Shown here piece after piece: positions 62,605 through 64,000 of a DNA stretch of 64,000 nucleotides. Under the pieces are notes generated by a model. That model worked only from the letters and a program-made list of their open reading frames with translations, was not told the origin of the DNA and did not search any database. How positions within the stretch are numbered: the stretch's first letter is position 1; each line of letters begins with the position of its first letter. Made by a program: the position numbers and the translations under genes. The DNA is from Candidatus Protochlamydia phocaeensis (GTDB taxonomy: Bacteria > Chlamydiota > Chlamydiia > Chlamydiales > Parachlamydiaceae), in assembly GCF_001545115.1 (NCBI RefSeq), contig NZ_FCNU01000022.1, forward strand, positions 1 through 64,000, written 5' to 3'.

Positions 62605-64000
62605 TTATTCTTTGGCCAAGCGTCCAAATTTGGGTTGGACAAGCGCGACCAAATCTTTGGATCTCATTTTTATGGACTCTGTCTGCAGTCCACAACTGAA
62701 AATGGCATGTTCTGCCTGAGAAATGCGCTCGTCAAAGAAGGTATCCAAATTGAGCAGATGTCCAAAGGGAGGAACAGCTCCTACGATCAGCCCGAAGCGC
62801 TCGCTGACAATCGCAGGATCTTCAAATTCGCATTTCTCCCCGACCATTTCGGCGACAACCTTCATATCTAATTTGAGCGTGGAAGGAATACTGATTTGGT
62901 AGTTCTTTCTTGTATTTTTTCCCTTTAAAATGAGTGATTTGATGCCCCCTTCTCTTGCAGCGCCGCTAGCAGCTGTCGATGCCTCTGCGGTTGCTGCTGG
63001 ATTGTGAACGAGATGTTGAAATTCCATTTCGTTCTTTTTAATTAAGCGAATGATCTCATTGCGAATATTTTCACTGCCAAAAAAGATCTTAGCCTTAATG
63101 CGATTGCCTGCAATGCGCTTCGGATCGGATGGAAACAGGGAAGCTTCCCGGATGTTCTTCAATCCTAAAAGCGTCATGGTCAAGCGCTCAAGGCCCATAC
63201 CAAAACCGCCATGGGGAGGCATGCCATATTTAAATATGCTTAGATAATCCGTAAAATTCGCAGGATCCATTCCTTTGGATTTAATCCCTTCAATCATGGA
63301 ATCATACATATGGCGGCGCTGTCCTCCGGAGGTAATTTCCGTGCCGCCGCATAATAAGTCGAAGGTATTGCTTAAAATAGGGTGGCCATCTGTCGGATAA
63401 GCATAAAAAGGGCGCTTGCTTGTCAGCCAGTCTGTAATGAAAATAAGGTCCGTACCAAATTCTTCAAAAGCGTATCGGCAAAGCTCTTTTTCCGCTGCAG
63501 GGCTTAAGTCCGGCTCTTGGCGTTCGTCGATACCCGTTCTCTTAAAATAGATCTCCTGCGCTTCGGCAAAAGTCAGGCGGGGAAAGGGGACATTAAGCGG
63601 CGCTCTGACAAGCTGGTTGCCAAGCGTTTTAATCTCAGGCGCGCATGTTGTTTGAAGATGGTTGATCATGAATTTCAAGCAGCCTTCCTGCACATCGAGG
63701 ATTTCATGCCAATCTTCAAAAAAACCCATTTCAAATTCAAACTGCTTGCCTTCTGTCAAGTGGCGTGTCGTATTGGAATTTTCGGCCCGGAAGAAAGGCA
63801 TTAAAGCATACACGCGCTCATTGACGCCGACCATAATCTGTTTATAAAGCTGGCTACTTTGCGCCAGAGTGGCGGGATAGCCGAAAAAGTCGACATTAAA
63901 AAATTCGCATCCCCCTTCAGACGATGCGCCAATCATATTGGGAGCAAAATATTCTACAGCTTTCACGACGTCATGCATATAGAGACGGAAGGCGTGGGTC
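62605..64000 (-). CDS. Archaeal-type aspartyl-tRNA synthetase fused to a YbaK-like editing domain (partial)
   Basis: The gene enters from beyond 64000 (upstream residues read 'THAFRLYMHDVV'). The class II synthetase core has 'ASSEGGCEFF', 'TLAQSSQLYKQIM', the class II motif 2 'PFFRAENSNTTRHL' and motif 3 'GGFGMGLERLTMTLLGLKNIREASLFPSDP', in parts. After a linker rich in Ala, about the last 150 residues form a YbaK/ProX-type aminoacyl-tRNA deacylase domain ('LDMKVVAEMVGEKCEFED', 'VGAVPPFGHLLNLDTFFDERI'). The archaeal-type AspRS may be non-discriminating and act with GatCAB. The N-terminal anticodon domain is outside the window. Confidence 0.88.
   Translation of the reverse strand, partial: THAFRLYMHDVVKAVEYFAPNMIGASSEGGCEFFNVDFFGYPATLAQSSQLYKQIMVGVNERVYALMPFFRAENSNTTRHLTEGKQFEFEMGFFEDWHEILDVQEGCLKFMINHLQTTCAPEIKTLGNQLVRAPLNVPFPRLTFAEAQEIYFKRTGIDERQEPDLSPAAEKELCRYAFEEFGTDLIFITDWLTSKRPFYAYPTDGHPILSNTFDLLCGGTEITSGGQRRHMYDSMIEGIKSKGMDPANFTDYLSIFKYGMPPHGGFGMGLERLTMTLLGLKNIREASLFPSDPKRIAGNRIKAKIFFGSENIRNEIIRLIKKNEMEFQHLVHNPAATAEASTAASGAAREGGIKSLILKGKNTRKNYQISIPSTLKLDMKVVAEMVGEKCEFEDPAIVSERFGLIVGAVPPFGHLLNLDTFFDERISQAEHAIFSCGLQTESIKMRSKDLVALVQPKFGRLAKE

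Overview
This window looks like a chromosomal segment of an environmental (amoeba-associated) member of the Chlamydiae, most likely Parachlamydiaceae (Protochlamydia/Parachlamydia-like). The main reason is an omcA-omcB pair (cysteine-rich lipoprotein and large cysteine-rich envelope protein). Supporting points are an xseA-xseB-dxs cluster with tpiA-secG close by, many secreted or effector-like proteins without bacterial housekeeping roles, and free-living extras that human chlamydiae usually lack (cytochrome bo oxidase, threonine degradation, a cation-chloride cotransporter homologue). The species assignment is an inference from gene content. No rRNA, tRNA or CRISPR array was recognised.

Layout. 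0-4.4 kb: the end of an IS5-like transposase cut by the window edge, a HEPN-domain protein, then omcA/omcB with a clear terminator. 4.6-9.4 kb (minus): xseA, xseB, dxs, nadK. 9.7-12.5 kb: an 18-repeat MORN protein and a Ulp1-type cysteine protease, both effector-like. 12.7-15.5 kb: tpiA-secG, a frameshifted gene, and peptide deformylase. 15.6-21 kb: a FixI/CcoI-like copper P-type ATPase and a large helical unknown. 21-26.2 kb (minus): tdh and kbl (threonine to glycine and acetyl-CoA), a trans-sulfuration PLP enzyme, and a VKOR-DsbA disulfide-forming fusion. 26.5-34.5 kb: two tandem membrane paralogues, a coiled-coil protein, LolD/LolE, ribosomal protein L33, tsaD and an OTU-type protease. 34.7-40 kb: a coiled-coil effector candidate and the zwf-opcA-pgl operon (oxidative pentose phosphate branch). 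40.6-47.6 kb: SLC12-type transporter, PfpI/DJ-1 protein and cyoABCD. 47.8-53.8 kb: small oxidoreductase, deaminase and ABM genes, a decayed toxin-antitoxin locus, a secreted DUF952-peptide deformylase fusion and several small secreted proteins. 54-64 kb: old-yellow-enzyme homologue, a PBP4-type D,D-carboxypeptidase, a membrane-anchored fucosyltransferase-like protein, a zinc alcohol dehydrogenase, an RlmK-type methyltransferase and an archaeal-type aspartyl-tRNA synthetase fused to a YbaK editing domain, which runs off the window.

How the parts fit together. OmcA and OmcB form disulfide-linked envelopes, and the VKOR-DsbA fusion is a plausible source of periplasmic disulfides. Lol proteins would traffic lipoproteins such as OmcA. 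cyoABCD and the copper ATPase point to aerobic respiration. zwf-opcA-pgl supplies NADPH, and nadK its precursor NADP. The Ulp1-like and OTU-like proteases, the MORN protein, the coiled-coil proteins and the glycosyltransferase-like protein are candidates for host manipulation. Intergenic DNA carries at least three families of short palindromic or dispersed repeats that look like non-autonomous mobile elements.
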